Numbered from the stretch's first letter, positions 23,216 through 35,289 are shown. The stretch is 64,000 nt of DNA from Inia geoffrensis (GCA_036417435.1 CM070910.1:20897501-20961500), one strand, 5' to 3'. A program made the numbers and translations. Notes: generated by a model not told the origin, from the letters alone.

Positions 23216-23929
23216 TTCTTTATTTCTTAATGTGGTAAGTTATTTTAATTATTTTAATAATTATACAAGTTATCTTATTATGAAATCATCTTGTACTCTT
23301 GCATAAAACTTACATATATGACCTGGATTTAATTTACTCTTTAATTTTTTTCATGTAACATTCATGAGTCACACAGCAGGTGCTCTTTTGCCACAGCAAA
23401 GGACACAATGAATGATAGATTCCTAAAAATATATATATAAATTACACAAGGGCTTAGCAACTGAGGTGGCAACATTCCTAACTTTCTAGAGCGATTTCTA
23501 TCTGACTCTTGTGGTAAAGCTAGAGATAGAGATAGCTTTTGCAAATGAATCTTTTTAAATATTAAACTGAGCAAATTCAAATCTTGGCATATATTGTGAA
23601 AAATGGCCACTCAACAGGAAGGAAAAATGATTTTTAACTTTCCTACATGTTTTACCTTGAACATTGTATTGTTGTAGAGGTTTCAATATTTGGAATATTT
23701 AAAAAGATTCATTTGCCAACAGTATGTATTGAGCACTTTCAATGTGCTAGGCAATGTGTTTTTCTAGTTTGGGATACGTCTTTTGCTCTTGGGGGAGCTT
23801 ATGGGACAGTCAGGATCATTTTAAAAGTTGAAGTTAGGCCTACTTGAATCATTCAGGGAAACTCAATTTCAGTTACTTTTTAAGAAGTTGATAAAATTGA
23901 ATTCTAATATCTTTGTTTTTTCCACTCCT
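23216..23929. other. Intronic sequence with a decayed repeat
   Basis: A (TA)n run at 23428-23440. About 23700-23825 resembles a mammal-wide repeat ('tattgagcactttcaatgtgctaggcaatg'). No exon recognised. Confidence 0.4.
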
Positions 23930-24420
23930 CTCAGCATCTTGGATTAGGTCCTTATCATTCTATGCTATTTCCACCCATATTGAGACGTTCCTTCCCTTCC
24001 CATCATGTGTAATGACCACTGGGGTCATTTCCCTGGAAAGAATCCTTCAGTGACATCCCAGGATTTGAGAAAACAGGTCCTTGACTTCTTAACCTGACAG
24101 TGGTCATTTTTCTATCTAGCCCCGAGTGGCTTTACTAGCCTTATAGTCTTGCTCCTCAGAATTAGTCCAGTGGCACAAGTGGTCTTAACCACTCATTAGA
24201 ACCGGAAGTCAGTGCACTGTTTTTGAGGCTATGCTTTTTCTTGCCACGAAATGCTCTTGGCAGGCTATGCTTGTTCATGCCATTTCCTCTGCCTTAAGTG
24301 AATTTCCCAAAAATCTTATAGGCTCTGTTCAGAGAATACTCACTCCACAATCCTACTAGCTAGATAGGAACCCTGTAATTTGTAATCTATAGCCCTTGTT
24401 AAAATATTTCCTTCATCATC
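23930..24420 (+). mobile_element. L2 LINE 3' region
   Basis: Sense L2-like text such as 'gaatccttcagtgacatccca', 'ttcatgccatttcctctgcctta' and 'gttcagagaatactcactcc'. Old and decayed. Confidence 0.6.
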
Positions 24421-24524
24421 AATCTTTATATCTAAATGTCACTTCCAGTTGGTCAGGTTCTTAGAGATGGGGTTCCAGTGCTTGCCATGATACTTTGCAT
24501 ACAAAGAGCTATTGCTAAATAGCT

Positions 24525-24720
24525 ACCACTCTTAAATACCTGCTATAATCGTGCTACAATTTTGCAAAGTGTTATTGTCTCTCTTTTAACTTGTGAAGAA
24601 ACTCAGTATCAAAGAGATTAAGAAACTTGCCCAACACCAGTATAGTTAGTAAGTGGCAAAACTGGTCTGTCTGATTCAAAAGCTCTTGCGATTTCTTGTA
24701 TGTCATCCCACCTTGGTACT
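24525..24720 (-). mobile_element. MIR SINE, reverse
   Basis: Reverse MIR order: 'cttttaacttgtgaagaaactcag', 'aagaaacttgcccaacaccagtatagttagtaagtggcaaaactgg'. Confidence 0.8.
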
Positions 24721-25049
24721 AAAAATAAATAGTTAAATAAAATTATTAAACAGATGTATTTTTGGTGAAACACATCATTGAAATTGCTTCACTTACATTA
24801 CCAATATGCTACTTGGAGTCATCGTTTCAGTGACTAAGTTAGTTGCTGTGGACTAACTGATGTACTCTTATTTTCTTTGGAGTTTCCTCCCAAGTTTTCA
24901 TTGATACTAATGAATAAGGTTTGATAATCTAATTTTAGCTTATTTTGGGGGTAAGTGAAATAGAAACTTAAGCACAATTTGTTTTATTTTGAAGAAGAAT
25001 ATTTTGCATTTGCCTAATAACTCTTACTAGGTAAAAATAGTCTGCTTGT

Positions 25050-26275
25050 CTTTTGTGAAGTACTTTTTCTATTGAGATGTAAAATACATGAGTGTGGGGA
25101 GAGCATATAAAGTGTGCCAATCTTAAATAAACAGCTCGATGATTTTTCTAAAAACATATTACCTGTATAATTACTGCATGAAGATAGACAATATTACATC
25201 CATCCAGAAAAAGCACATTCTCTCACACACCTCCTAGCCAGTACCTCCCCAGAAGTAACACTCTTTTGACTTCCATCACTCTAGATTAGTTTTGTCTGTT
25301 CTTGAACTTTAAGGGTAACCAAATAGTATGTACTTCTTCGTGTCTGACTTCTTGCATTCAGCATAATTTTTTTTTGAAATTTATCCATGCTGATGCATGT
25401 CTAGTTTATTCTTTCTCATATATATTTTTTCTGATTAGCATTCCATTCTATCAATACACCACAATTTGTTTATTCATTCTGTTAATAGATGTGTGGGTGT
25501 GTTCTGATTTTGGCTATTATAAATAAAGCTGCTATGAAGAGTCATACACAGATGTTTTGGTGGACATTTGTAGTATTTCGCTTGGGAACATATGTAAGAC
25601 TAGAATTAAGTCACAGAACAGCCGTATATTTAGTTTCAGTGAATTCTGCCGAACAGTTTACCAACAGTGAATGAATAAGTGGACACTCCTGGTAGCAGTG
25701 AGAGTTACAACTGTAGTTCCATATTTTCACCAGCACTTGATACTTTTGTTTTTCATATTAAGCCCTCTGGTGGATGTGAGATGCTGTCTCATGGTTTTCA
25801 TTTGCATATCCTTCATTATTAATAATGTTGAGCACCTTTTCACGTGTATCTTGGCTAATTTGATAAGGTAAAAACAGATATATTTTTTGGAGCAGTACTT
25901 AGTTTAAGTCTTTCACACATTTTTGTTGGGTTGTTTGTCATCTTATTGATTTGTAGGAATTCTTTGTATTCTGGAAAATGTCCTTTGTTGGATGTGTATA
26001 TTGCAAATAGCTTCTCAGTCTGACTTTTCTGTTTTCTCTTTTAGTGATGTTTTTTCAGGAATGGTTCTTAATCAAACCCTGTTTATCAATTTTTTAAATA
26101 GTTACTGTGTTTTGTATCCTGCTTTAGAAATCTTCGTCTGTTCCACAGTCATGAAGGTATTCATTTTCCATTCACATTTAGGTCTGTGATCCATTCTATG
26201 ATCTATCTCAGATTTTTGTTATGATGTGAGATAAGGGTCAAGGTTCACTTTTTTCAGTATAGCTGCCCTTTTAAA
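25050..26275 (-). mobile_element. Old L1 3' end, antisense
   Basis: Complement of an L1 3' UTR and ORF2 end: 'agcatataaagtgtgcc', 'acttcttgcattcagcata', 'gattttggctattataaataaagctgctatga', 'gcatatccttcattattaataatgttgagcac', ending near 'tctatgatctatctcaga'. Confidence 0.8.
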
Positions 26276-26764
26276 ATTCAGAGATTATATTACAAAGGAA
26301 TAAGGGAAGAATGGATATCGGGGAGAATTGGCTGTAGTTGCCATAGCTTCTATTTGTATGCACTTTGTAAGTGCTTGATATTTGATTAATTCTCAGCTAC
26401 CTCTAATGGCAGCCTCATAATCATACGTATAGGCCTGTGATAGAAGACTTTCCCAGATCTACTTAACAGGAAGAGTACCAAGTAGTGACAGGGTTAGCTA
26501 CTTCTTAGTGAGACCAATGTTCAGATCTTTAGTTAAAGTTCCTCTCAAATTACCAGTGTTTCTTCTTTATATGGCACTGTTGCCATCATAGCAGTTGGGA
26601 AGTAATGAAATCCTAAATCAAGAAAATCTAAAGAAAGATGTGGCTCCCCAGGTCTTACAATAGAGTGGACTATGGTGGGAGGGAGACCAAATGAAACATC
26701 TTTTGGTCTTGGTTAGCTCCTAAACATCTCTCATCCTTTATATTTTGGAAAAGAGACTGGAGGT
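26276..26764. other. Intronic sequence, nothing recognised
   Basis: Unique-looking sequence without gene or strong repeat signals. Confidence 0.4.
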
Positions 26765-26778
26765 CTAGATTCCAGGTA

Positions 26779-26795
26779 GTTTTTTTTTAATACAT

Positions 26796-26834
<39 letters not shown>

Positions 26835-27098
26835 TGGCTGTGTTGGGTCTTCGTTTCTGTGCGAGGGCTTTCTCTAGTTGTGATGAGCGGGGGCCAGTCT
26901 TCATCGTGGTGCGTGGACCTCTCACTATCACGGCCTCTCTTGTTGAGGGGCACAGGCTCCAGATGCGCAGGCTCAGTAGTTGTGGCTCATGGGCCCAGTT
27001 GCTCCACGGCATGTGAGATCTTCCCAGACCAGGGCTCGAACCCGTATCCCCTGCATTGGCAGGCAGACTCTCAACCACTGTGCCACCAGGGAAGCCCC
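26779..27098 (-). mobile_element. CHR SINE with 14-bp target-site duplication
   Basis: Reverse SINE with a long (TTTA)n tail on the left and the tRNA-like head on the right ('gaccagggctcgaacccgta', 'ccaccagggaagcccc'). Exact duplication CTAGATTCCAGGTA at 26765-26778 and 27099-27112. Open frames inside it are spurious. Confidence 0.95.
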
Positions 27099-27301
27099 CT
27101 AGATTCCAGGTAATTTTACTGTTGGTTACCACCAATGCAGTTAGTAGATGCAGATTTTTCATTTCATAGGAAATAGTATTGCTAGACCTTGAAACAAAAG
27201 GTCTCTGTTTGATAATTAAGGCTTGGACCCACCCAGTGTTAAGTGTCCTTCCTTTTTTCATTCCTGGGGGAAAATACTCTGAAATATCCTAGAAGGGTAC
27301 A

Positions 27302-27693
27302 TGTATTAGTTTGCTTGGGCTGCCATAACAAAATACTACAGGTTGGGTGGCTTAAACAACACAAATGTACTCACTGTTCTGGAGTCTGGAGGTCCAAGAT
27401 CAAGGTGCTAGCAAATTTGGTTTCTGATGAGGCTCTCTTCCTGACTTGCAGGTGGCTGCCTTCTTGCTGTGTCTTCACATGGCCTTTCCTCTATGCACTG
27501 GGTGTGTGCATGGAGAGAGCATGGTCTCTGGTGTCTCTTTGTCTTCTACTAAGGTCACCAGTGCTATTGGATTAAGGCTTCATCCTCAACCTCATTTAAC
27601 CTTAATTATCTTTCTAAAGGCTCTATCTTCAAATACAGTCACATTGGGGGCTTCAACATATGAATATTGGGGGGCACAATTCAGTCCATAACA
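27302..27693 (-). mobile_element. MLT1-like solo LTR
   Basis: Clean full-length copy: the + strand begins TGTATTAGTTTGCTTGGGCTG and ends TTCAGTCCATAACA. Same family and orientation as 253-643. Solo, with no internal sequence adjoining it. Confidence 0.88.
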
Positions 27694-29373
27694 ATGGGTT
27701 TTCTAGAAATGCATGCAGTAGTAAAATATTGGGACCGAATATAAGCTGCTTTAGTGTTCATGCTGCTTTCACTCTCTGCCATGTATTTCATAAGAATAAC
27801 CAGAGTTTTCATAATGCAATTAGTTTAGTTTAGCTCCTGCTGGAGATTTTGAGAGCTTGTGTGAAGTAGAGCTGTTGTGTTAAATCTGTCTGTACTTCTG
27901 TGAAGCATGAAGTCAGTGTCATATGTTTTAGGGATAATACCATGTCACATCAAAGAGATGTTTAAAACTGCAATCTAGAGAATTGTTTTTAAACATCTGG
28001 GGAAAGATGTTCATATTCTCAGAGGATGTGATGTAGAACATCATTCACTGTGACATTTTACAAATCTACAGTATATAGGAAAATTGTTGATTTTTCTGAT
28101 ACCTTTCTGGGCTTATTAAGATAATAAAGATCCGTCTTTGGATGTTATAGATTATAAATTTCGCCAGTACACTTTAGGAATTTTTGTTTTGCTTTGTAGT
28201 GACTTACCTGTTTCAGTTAATCCCAGTTTTTTTCCCCACAATGTCGGAGGTGTAGATGATGGAAAGCATTCTAGTTTTAAAGCATAAACATGTTACTCAG
28301 ATTTTTAAAAATTAGAGTAGATGGTATCTTGTGTGTGTGTAAAAGAAGGAACGTTTGATTTCCTCTATTAGGTTGGCAATTCAAAATATCTTATAATCAC
28401 CTAAATTCCCTGCCCCCTCTTATGCTTGCTTCAGTTAAAATAAGAAAGAGGAGGAAGAAACTTGTTGGTCCATGAGGTTGCAAGATTTTGAAGAACAAGA
28501 TTGATCAAAGGTTGTATATGTTGAAGTCCATGTTTATTCCATGAATCTTATGTTGGAAGCTCTCAGCTGTTTAGAAGCCAGCATCCCTATTCCTGTAATT
28601 GTTTTGACAGGTAGAGAAAGTGATGTAGTCCCTTCCATATCTTGCCTGGGAAGATGTGGAATTACCTGAATTACATATGTGTTGTTTTTAAATTGGAAAC
28701 GTCAGACTTCACTGGCCAAATAGGATCCAAGACTACATAAAATCTTTGTGGAAGATTTAGGAACAGCTAATGTAGACCTAATTCTAATAAAGGCAGCGTC
28801 TGACCTCCCTTTTTGGCACATGGACAGATGTATAATGGTTCCTCCTGAACTGTCACTTTCAAACCCCCGTTTTTAAGTAGGAAATGAAGTGAAATAAATA
28901 GAAAAGTTTTCCAAATGAAAAGGAGATCATAAATCTGTTAAAAGCAGGTGACTGTGGTAAAAACACAGACAGTACATAGCGGCAATAGTGAGGCATCCTA
29001 GAACTAGTAAAAAAATCAACATAATAGAAGGAATTTGATATGAGCAGAAATCTAAAGCACAAGAGCACAATCTCCTTTTAGATCAGAAAGGAAGAACAGG
29101 ATTTGATAGCTATCGCTTATAAATGCTATTTACATAATTAAAGAAAGAATGTATCTACTGGATACGTTTTTTTCCACAAGAGATTTGGTGGCATTTTTAA
29201 CATGACCAAGTGAGAAAGATTTGATGACAGAAAAGACTGTTGAGTCCCCCAACATCTATATTGAGATGTAGAGTATGGTAAAGTTGGTTCCTCTGATTGG
29301 CAGCATTTGATACCACTGTCCACTAAAATCATTCAACTAACTTACCTTGTTTGGATTACACTAAGGAGCCTTG
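27694..29373. other. Mostly unique intronic sequence
   Basis: No gene recognised. The stretch contains no clear young repeat. Weak purine-rich segments near 28.44-28.5 kb. Confidence 0.4.
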
Positions 29374-29896
29374 TGTATCACTCAGGAGAGGCTAGGTTAT
29401 GCTATAGAACAAGTGACTCCAAAAGCTCAATGGTTTAACACAATGAAAAGTATTAGTTTATTGTTTGCCTATGCCACATATCCAAAGTAGATTGGAAAAG
29501 GGAAACCTGGAAGACACACTGGAGTCACTGGTCCATAGCAATTTTGAAATCCCTCATGACAGGTATCATGACACGTAGGGGAACAAATATTTCTTAATTA
29601 GGGCCTGATTCTATCTTCTCGTTCATTGTTTTAAGAGGCCTGGATCTTCCCTTTGGAGGGTTCTTTCTTTTCTTTTCTCTCCCTTAACCACATGTGGAGT
29701 GGAGAGTAAAGAATTTGCTGTACTTGGGAACTGAGCAACTCTTTCTGCCCACTTCCTCCAAATAGAAGGTTGGGAACCAAAGTATCATTTTAAGACTTCA
29801 ATTGATAAGCTGGTTCTTTGGCAGCCTAATTCTCTCCAAAATCTAGAATTTTTCTTATCTGTTTCCAATGATTTCTATGTGCTAGTAAATCCATCC

Positions 29897-30067
29897 CTAT
29901 TTTTTTCTTTTGTTTTGAGACATGGTTCTTAGATTTGCTGCCTTGATTTGCTTTCTCATTCCTGTAGCTCTCTTTCTTGACCCAAAGAAAGTTACTTTGG
30001 GACTGGCTTGCTTCTTTTGGAAATCTTTACCCTTAATCTCATCTTCTTCCTCAGTCTTTTTATCCAT
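29897..30067 (-). pseudogene. 56-codon lysine-rich open frame in the provirus interior
   Basis: ATG-started frame on the - strand beyond the SINE. Its peptide has an acidic start (glutamate/aspartate cluster) followed by a strongly basic, lysine/arginine-rich C-terminal half. A stop codon lies three codons upstream of the ATG. It could be a decayed piece of the element's coding region or chance in purine-rich DNA. Confidence 0.25.
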
Positions 30068-30200
30068 ATAAATGACTTAGTGGATACACTATCTATCATT
30101 GCCTTGAGGCAATTTAATTAAAAAAAAAGATTTTCCTAGGCTTATGACCTTCAAAGTCTTTAAACTGTTAGTATGGGAGTTGAGAAGTATTTAGTTCTTT

Positions 30201-30414
30201 TTTTTTTTTTTGCAATATGCGGGCCTCTCACCGCTGTGGCGCCGCGGCCTCTCCCATTGTGGAGCGCAGGCTCCAGATGCACAGGCTCAGCGGCCATGGC
30301 TCACGGGCCCAGGCGCTCCGCTGCACGTGGGATCCTCCCGGACCAGGGCATGAACCCACGTCCCCTGCGTCGGCAGGCGGACTCCCAACCACTGCGCCAC
30401 CAGGGAAGCCCTAG
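30201..30414 (-). mobile_element. CHR-family SINE, dolphin-type body
   Basis: Poly-T on the left, then 'gcgggcctctcaccgctgtgg', 'cggcctctcccattgtggagc', 'ggctcagcggccatggctcacgggccc', ending 'ccaccagggaagccc'. Flanked by TTAGTTCTTT copies at 30191 and 30415. This body differs from the other SINEs in the window and matches the form I know as common in toothed whales. Confidence 0.9.
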
Positions 30415-30423
30415 TTAGTTCTT

Positions 30424-30774
30424 TTAATACTGCAAATCTGAAATGTCTGATCCTCCATTCCTCCACTTCTTGAAAACTGGATAGTCCTTTTCTGAGCTCA
30501 CCTCTTTCTTGAATACCTTGCCAAATGCAGCCAGTAACCAGTGCACTCTTCCAGTGTTGTGTTTTGTTACCTCTTCTAGGGCTGCTGTTTCATTAGGTAG
30601 GTGATCTGCCTCCCAAGGCACCAGAAGCAAATGCTTTACCAAATGCACCACTGTATAAAATACGCCACTATCTTTCCAGCTCTTAAGGTAATTTTTCTCA
30701 CTGCTTCCTGACCACAAAACCATGGCCATGTGTTTTAGGTTTTTGCTAGAGAAGCATCCTACTTCTGGTACCAA
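30424..30774 (-). pseudogene. 116-codon open frame in the provirus interior (gag-region relic?)
   Basis: An open frame that begins in the primer-binding site (first codon TTG) and runs to the SINE boundary, where it stops. Internal ATGs exist, the first about 15 codons in. The predicted peptide looks protein-like, with mixed charged and hydrophobic stretches and no low complexity. I do not recognise a domain. Its position directly after the primer site suggests the leader/gag region of the element. No evidence of expression, and the remainder is cut off by the SINE. Confidence 0.35.
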
Positions 30775-31160
30775 TTTCTGTATAGTCAGGATGGGCTAAA
30801 GTTATCTGTGCTAATGAGCCATCCCCAAACCTCAGTGGCTTCACAGAAGAACAGTTTATTTTCTTGTTCACACTAAACATCCACTGTGGATTTGTGGGAG
30901 GCTCTACTCCATCCACACTGTCAGACTTAGGTCTGTGATGCATCACCATCTTGAGCTGTATGCTTTCTGAAATACTTGGTCTTCTCGATTTACGTGGTAA
31001 GGAAAGATAATATTAAATGGTCTTGTGCCAGTAATTAACTGTTTGTTGGCAGCCCAGAGCTAGTCACATGGCCCTGCCTAACTATAAGCAGGTAGATAAG
31101 TCCAAGCAGGAATATAAACAGAAGGACTGGTACTGTGACTCTAAACAGTTAAAAGTTTTA

Positions 31161-32039
31161 AGACAGTAAACTAACTATAAAAATATACTCGATCATTCCT
31201 TGACAAATTGATCTCAAATGACCTGGAAAACCAGGTTTAAATGTGGAATTCTTAGTCCTGAGATTTCTGCACCTTTAGAACATGGCAGTGTAGGGAGAGC
31301 TGGTCCATCTTCTCTTTTCTTCACATTCTTGGCCCAATTCTACACTATGAAGGGCACACATTTGGTTATGTCCACACCCCTACAAACAGCCACCCCTTGG
31401 CCACCTCTTGAGCCTAGTGTGGCACATAGAGTGGCATGACCTGTCCTAAAAAGTAACAGGTTTAGGTGAAAGGACTGTGCAGTCCCTGGTGGCAGGCTTG
31501 AAGCTCTTTGAACAAGAATTCCGTGGTTCCAGGATCCTGGAGCATAGTCTAGGAGGGGAGTCTGGGCCTGGGTGGGTATGTCCTCTTAGACACTTGGACT
31601 TTTCACTGTGGAGGGAAGGGTTTGCTGTGAACCACTCTTGCCCATGTTTAAGGACAGTGCTGAGCAAGTGTAATATCTGTGTTGCCTGGAAAATGAGAAT
31701 AAGATATGAATGAGCATGTAAATCTATACCATTCTCGTGCTTACTAATTTAGCTTCCTAGATAGAGCTAGAAAGGGAAAACGCCCTGATCACCAAAGTTG
31801 AGTTGAATGTCTTGACAATTACTATTTTTATTATAAAGTCCTCATTATAATATATAAATCAGTTTCTTATGTTTCTGCTCGTAGCAAATTTATATCCTAG
31901 GTTTTCTGACCTTATGAAGATATTGGGACTGTGTCCCATCTCTCTGAGTGATGCCCTTACCCTGTTACCATGTAATGGGAACAACTAAGAAACTGTGAGA
32001 TCTAACCATCATGAAGGGCAGTCAGCCTGGGGAGCAGAA
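31161..32039. other. Intronic sequence
   Basis: Short open frames on both strands around 31.2-31.7 kb lack exon signals. No repeat named with confidence. Confidence 0.35.
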
Positions 32040-32260
32040 TCTGGGTGATCAGATCAAATGTTAGCTCTACTACTTCATAACTGTCCAATATTAGGAAGGT
32101 ATTTTTTCTTTCTGAGCCAAAATTTTCTTAATTGTATAAAGGGGATAAACCCACCTATTCTCAGGTTGTTGTGATCAATATAATATACACCAAGTGGCCT
32201 ACACAGAAAATATTCATAGGTCAAGCAAAGGCTTTTTCTCAATTAAAATAATGAAAAGTA
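32040..32260 (+). mobile_element. MIR SINE, decayed
   Basis: MIR order is discernible ('agctctactacttcataactg', 'tctgagccaaaattttcttaa', 'ggttgttgtgatcaata'). Confidence 0.6.
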
Positions 32261-32879
32261 ATGAGGTATTTTAAGAAGTAAATCTGAGATTTAGTACAGG
32301 GAGGTTGACATAAGGAAGGAAAGAGGTGGGGGTCCTTGGAAGATAAAGTCCTTAGTTTAATATACTGAAAAGAGTGCTTTGGGGCAGCCCTAGGCTCTTG
32401 CTTATCTCCAAGGGAAGGTATGTATCTTTACTATCTCAACCTAATAATTTCTCTTGAGCTTCAGTGTCCTGATTTGTTAAATGAAGATAATAGGAATTGC
32501 TTTGATGACCTTGATAAGGATCCTTTGATAGAGTGGTGGAGATAAGAGCCAAGGGAATGGGTTGGAAAGTGAATAGGAGGTGAGGAAATTGGGATTATCT
32601 GTTTTCAATTCTTTTCTGTGAAGTTAATCTGAGAAAGTTAGTCTGTGAAACATAGTGGGAACTGGAGGGCAATGCTAGGTCAGTGAAGGTTTTGTTTATT
32701 AAAGGTTGGGAAATACCAGAGCATGATTGTGTGTTGGGGAGAAGTACCTCTAGCAGAAAGGGAGAGGATGATAATGGAGAGAAAACTTTGGATGGTGAGG
32801 TGGGGTTGACCTTTGGTGCTAGGAAGAGAAATTTGTAGGTTTAGCATTGAGAAGATGAGATGCTCCATCCAGTAGCAAT
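32261..32879. other. Intronic sequence, purine-rich
   Basis: A MIR-like middle segment is possible around 32455-32520. Otherwise nothing recognised. Confidence 0.35.
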
Positions 32880-32949
32880 CTCTCTCGCGCTCTCGCGCCC
32901 TCTCTCTCTCTCGTGCGCGCGCTCTCTCACGCTCTCTCTCTCTCTCTCA
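32880..32949 (+). repeat. (CT)n microsatellite with CG interruptions
   Basis: Seventy bases of TC dinucleotides mixed with GCGC and GTGCGCGCGC segments. CpGs here are unusual outside the island. Likely length-polymorphic. A 61-codon frame crossing it (32860-33045) is spurious. Confidence 0.9.
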
Positions 32950-33445
32950 GTGAAGCATGAAGTAGGGATGTTAGCAGAGAGATGTATGTACAACTGTGGG
33001 GAGTGGGAGGTCATTTGGAAGATAGTAGAGAAAGTGGGAAATTAATAAGAGTGAGGGAATATTCTGGAGTTGTGCAGGCTCTGGAACCCAGCTGAGTCTC
33101 AGTTGACAGGGTTAGAGTGAAGTCACTCTCCCCAGCTGTGAGACCCCATCTCTGAACCTTTGTCGCCATTTGTCCTGCAGTAGCCTTTCCATTCTATTGT
33201 TCTTGAGCATTTTTGATATTACCTGAGACACTCTTCAGTTACACTGAGCTGCCTGCTGGGGCTGTCCAAGTTAAGGTCAAGGTACCCGTTATTATTTAGT
33301 TAGCTCTCTGATTACAAAATTGTATAGGTTTTGAGTAGTCTACCCAGCTTTTCCCCCAGCTCGTGCTATTATTGGTGTGAGATTTTGTAGAGAGTGAGGT
33401 GGTTCAGAAATGACTAAATTGTCTTTATCTCTATATAATGTCATT
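32950..33445. other. Intronic sequence
   Basis: No gene or clear repeat seen. Confidence 0.35.
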
Positions 33446-33700
33446 ACAATGGACTGAATGTTTATGTCCACACAAAATTTATATGTTGAAATACTAATGC
33501 CAAATGTGATGATATTTGAAGGTGGGGCTTCAGGAGGTAATTAGATCATGAGGGTGGAGCCTTCATGAATGAGATTAGTGCCCTTATGAGAAGAGGCCAG
33601 AGAACTAGCCAGCTGTTTTTCCTGACACGTGAGAGTACAGTGAGAAGTCAGCAGTCTGCAACATTGAAGAGGGTTCTTACCTGAACCCAAGCATACTGGC
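33446..33700 (+). mobile_element. Truncated MaLR LTR
   Basis: 'atggactgaatgtttatgtcc', 'ttatatgttgaaatactaatgcc', 'ggtggggcttcaggaggtaattagatcatgagggtggagcc', 'cttatgagaagaggcc'. Truncated at its right end against L1 sequence. Confidence 0.8.
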
Positions 33701-34985
33701 ATTCTTCTCAAACTCACTTGGAACATTCATCAAGGTAGACCACATAAAACACATCTTAACAAAGTTAAAAGGATAGAAATCATATGATATCTGCTCTCAG
33801 ACCACAATGGAATTATAGTCAATAATAGAAAGACAACTGGAAAATTCTCAAAATACATGGTGATTAAACAACATACTTACAAATAATACATAGGTCAAAA
33901 AAAAATCTCAGGGGAAATTTAAAAATATTTTGGACTAAATGAAAATGAAAACACAACTTATCAAAATATGTTGGATGCAGAGAAAGCAGTGCTTAGTAGG
34001 AAATGTATAGCATTGAATGCATATGCTAGGAAGGAAGAATCAATCTGTTTTCATCTTAGGAAACTAGATAAAGAAAAGCAAACTAAATCTAAGGTATGGA
34101 GAAGAAAAGAAGTAATAAGAATTAGAGCAGAAATCAATGAAATTGAGAATAGGAAATCAATAATGAAAAGCAAGGACACAAAAATTGGATTTATTGAAGA
34201 GATCAATAAAATTGATAAGCCTCTAATGAGGCTAACTAAGAAGAGGGAGGATACAAATTACTCATATCAGAAATGAAGGGACATCACTTCAAATCCCTTG
34301 GACATTAAAAGGATAATAAAGGAATACAATGAACTAAGTGCCCACAAATTTGATAACCTGGATGAAATGGACCAACTCTTTAAAAGACAATCTGCTGAAA
34401 CACAGAAGAAGAAATAGACAATTGAAGAGGATTTCTCAATTAAAGAATTCAGGTAAATAATTACCTTCCAAAATAGAAAGCACCAGGCCCAGATGGTTTT
34501 ACTGGTGAATTCTGCCAAACGTTTAAGGAAGAAATTATGCTGGTTCTCTATAATCACTTTCAAAGGATAGAAGCAGAGGGAATACTTATTAACTCATTCA
34601 ATGAGGCTAGCCTTACCTCAGTAGCAAAACCAATAAGCAATTACAGCAGCATTGTAGGATACAAGTTCATTATACAAAAGTCGGTTGCTTTCCTATATAT
34701 GCTTTCCTTGTTTCCAATGAACAAGTGGAATTTGAAATTAAGAACACCTTCCTGGGACTTCCCTGCGTGGTCCAGTGCATAAAACTCTTGTCTCCCAGTG
34801 CAGGGGGCCTGGGTTCGATCCCTGGTCGGGGAACTAGATCCTGCATTCATGCTGCAACTAAGAAATCCACATACTGCAACTAAAGATCCTGCATGCTGCA
34901 ACTAAGACCCTGCGCAGCCAAAATAAATTAAAAAAACAGCAACAGAAAAACCACCTTCCCATCATTTTTACTGTGAACCTAAAAC
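33701..34985 (+). mobile_element. Old L1 ORF2 segment, sense, with deletions
   Basis: Sense ORF2 text: 'gtagaccacataaaacacat', 'aaggatagaaatcatatgatatctgctctcagaccacaatgg', 'aatttgataacctggatgaaatggac', 'gcaccaggcccagatggttttactggtgaattct' (the RT region). It then jumps to later ORF2/3' sequence. The 102-codon frame at 33968-34276 (+) is a surviving scrap of ORF2. A CHR SINE is inserted at 34753. Confidence 0.8.
34753..34951 (+). mobile_element. CHR SINE
   Basis: Head 'tgggacttccctgcgtggtcc', 'gggttcgatccctggtcggggaac', repeated 'ctgcaactaag' units, and tail 'cgcagccaaaataaatt'. Duplication CACCTTCC at 34745-34752 and 34952-34959. Confidence 0.93.
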
Positions 34986-35289
34986 TGCTCTAAAAAATAA
35001 AATATTTTAAAATAAATATTAAAAATATGAAATCTATGAGTTCAGTCACTACTTTAGCTTACCTTTTACCTTTTGATTTTTGAAGTGAGTAGTCTATGTT
35101 AAGGTAACGAGGAACAAACATCTTTTCAGAGAATTTGTTCCTTAAACTGAAACTTACTCTTTAATGCAGAAAAATAGAATTCCTTATTCATGATTTGACA
35201 TTCAACTACACAGTAGACTCTTAACACACAGTGAATAAGATACTTATTGTTCACAAATGGATGTTATTATTTTAGTGTTAAAAATAGAT
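34986..35289. other. Non-coding gap between L1 pieces
   Basis: May be decayed L1 or unique. Not assigned. Confidence 0.3.

Larger units (their letters stand above)
29374..31160 (-). mobile_element. ERVL/MaLR-like provirus remnant: two LTR-like ends, tRNA-Leu primer site, decayed interior
   Basis: Two related blocks in the same orientation start at 29374 and 30779 (both TGTAT..., then 'aggctaggttatgct' / 'gggctaaagttatctg', later 'ctcaatggtttaacac' / 'ctcagtggcttcacag'). Read on the - strand, the block at 30779-31160 is the upstream LTR, ending ATACA. Five bases later, at 30758-30773, comes TGGTACCAGAAGTAGG, matching the 3' end of a leucine tRNA, the primer used by ERVL-type elements. The interior is about 1.1 kb. 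It has a 116-codon open frame starting inside the primer site (30424-30774, -) and a lysine-rich 56-codon frame (29897-30067, -). A purine-rich - strand tract at 29662-29687 is a possible polypurine tract. No reverse transcriptase or envelope is seen. The far LTR limits are approximate. A CHR SINE is inserted at 30201. Confidence 0.6.

Noticed and set aside
26790..26836. Regular TTTA repeat considered as an array
   Set aside because: It is the tail of a SINE. There are no spacers, so it is neither a CRISPR nor a satellite.
26824..27261. 145-codon - strand frame
   Set aside because: It is mostly a CHR SINE plus flank.
34753..34951. tRNA-like sequence (A/B-box wording 'gggttcgatccctgg') here and in the other SINEs
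   Set aside because: It is the tRNA-derived head of a SINE followed by a SINE body and A-tail, so it is not a functional tRNA gene.
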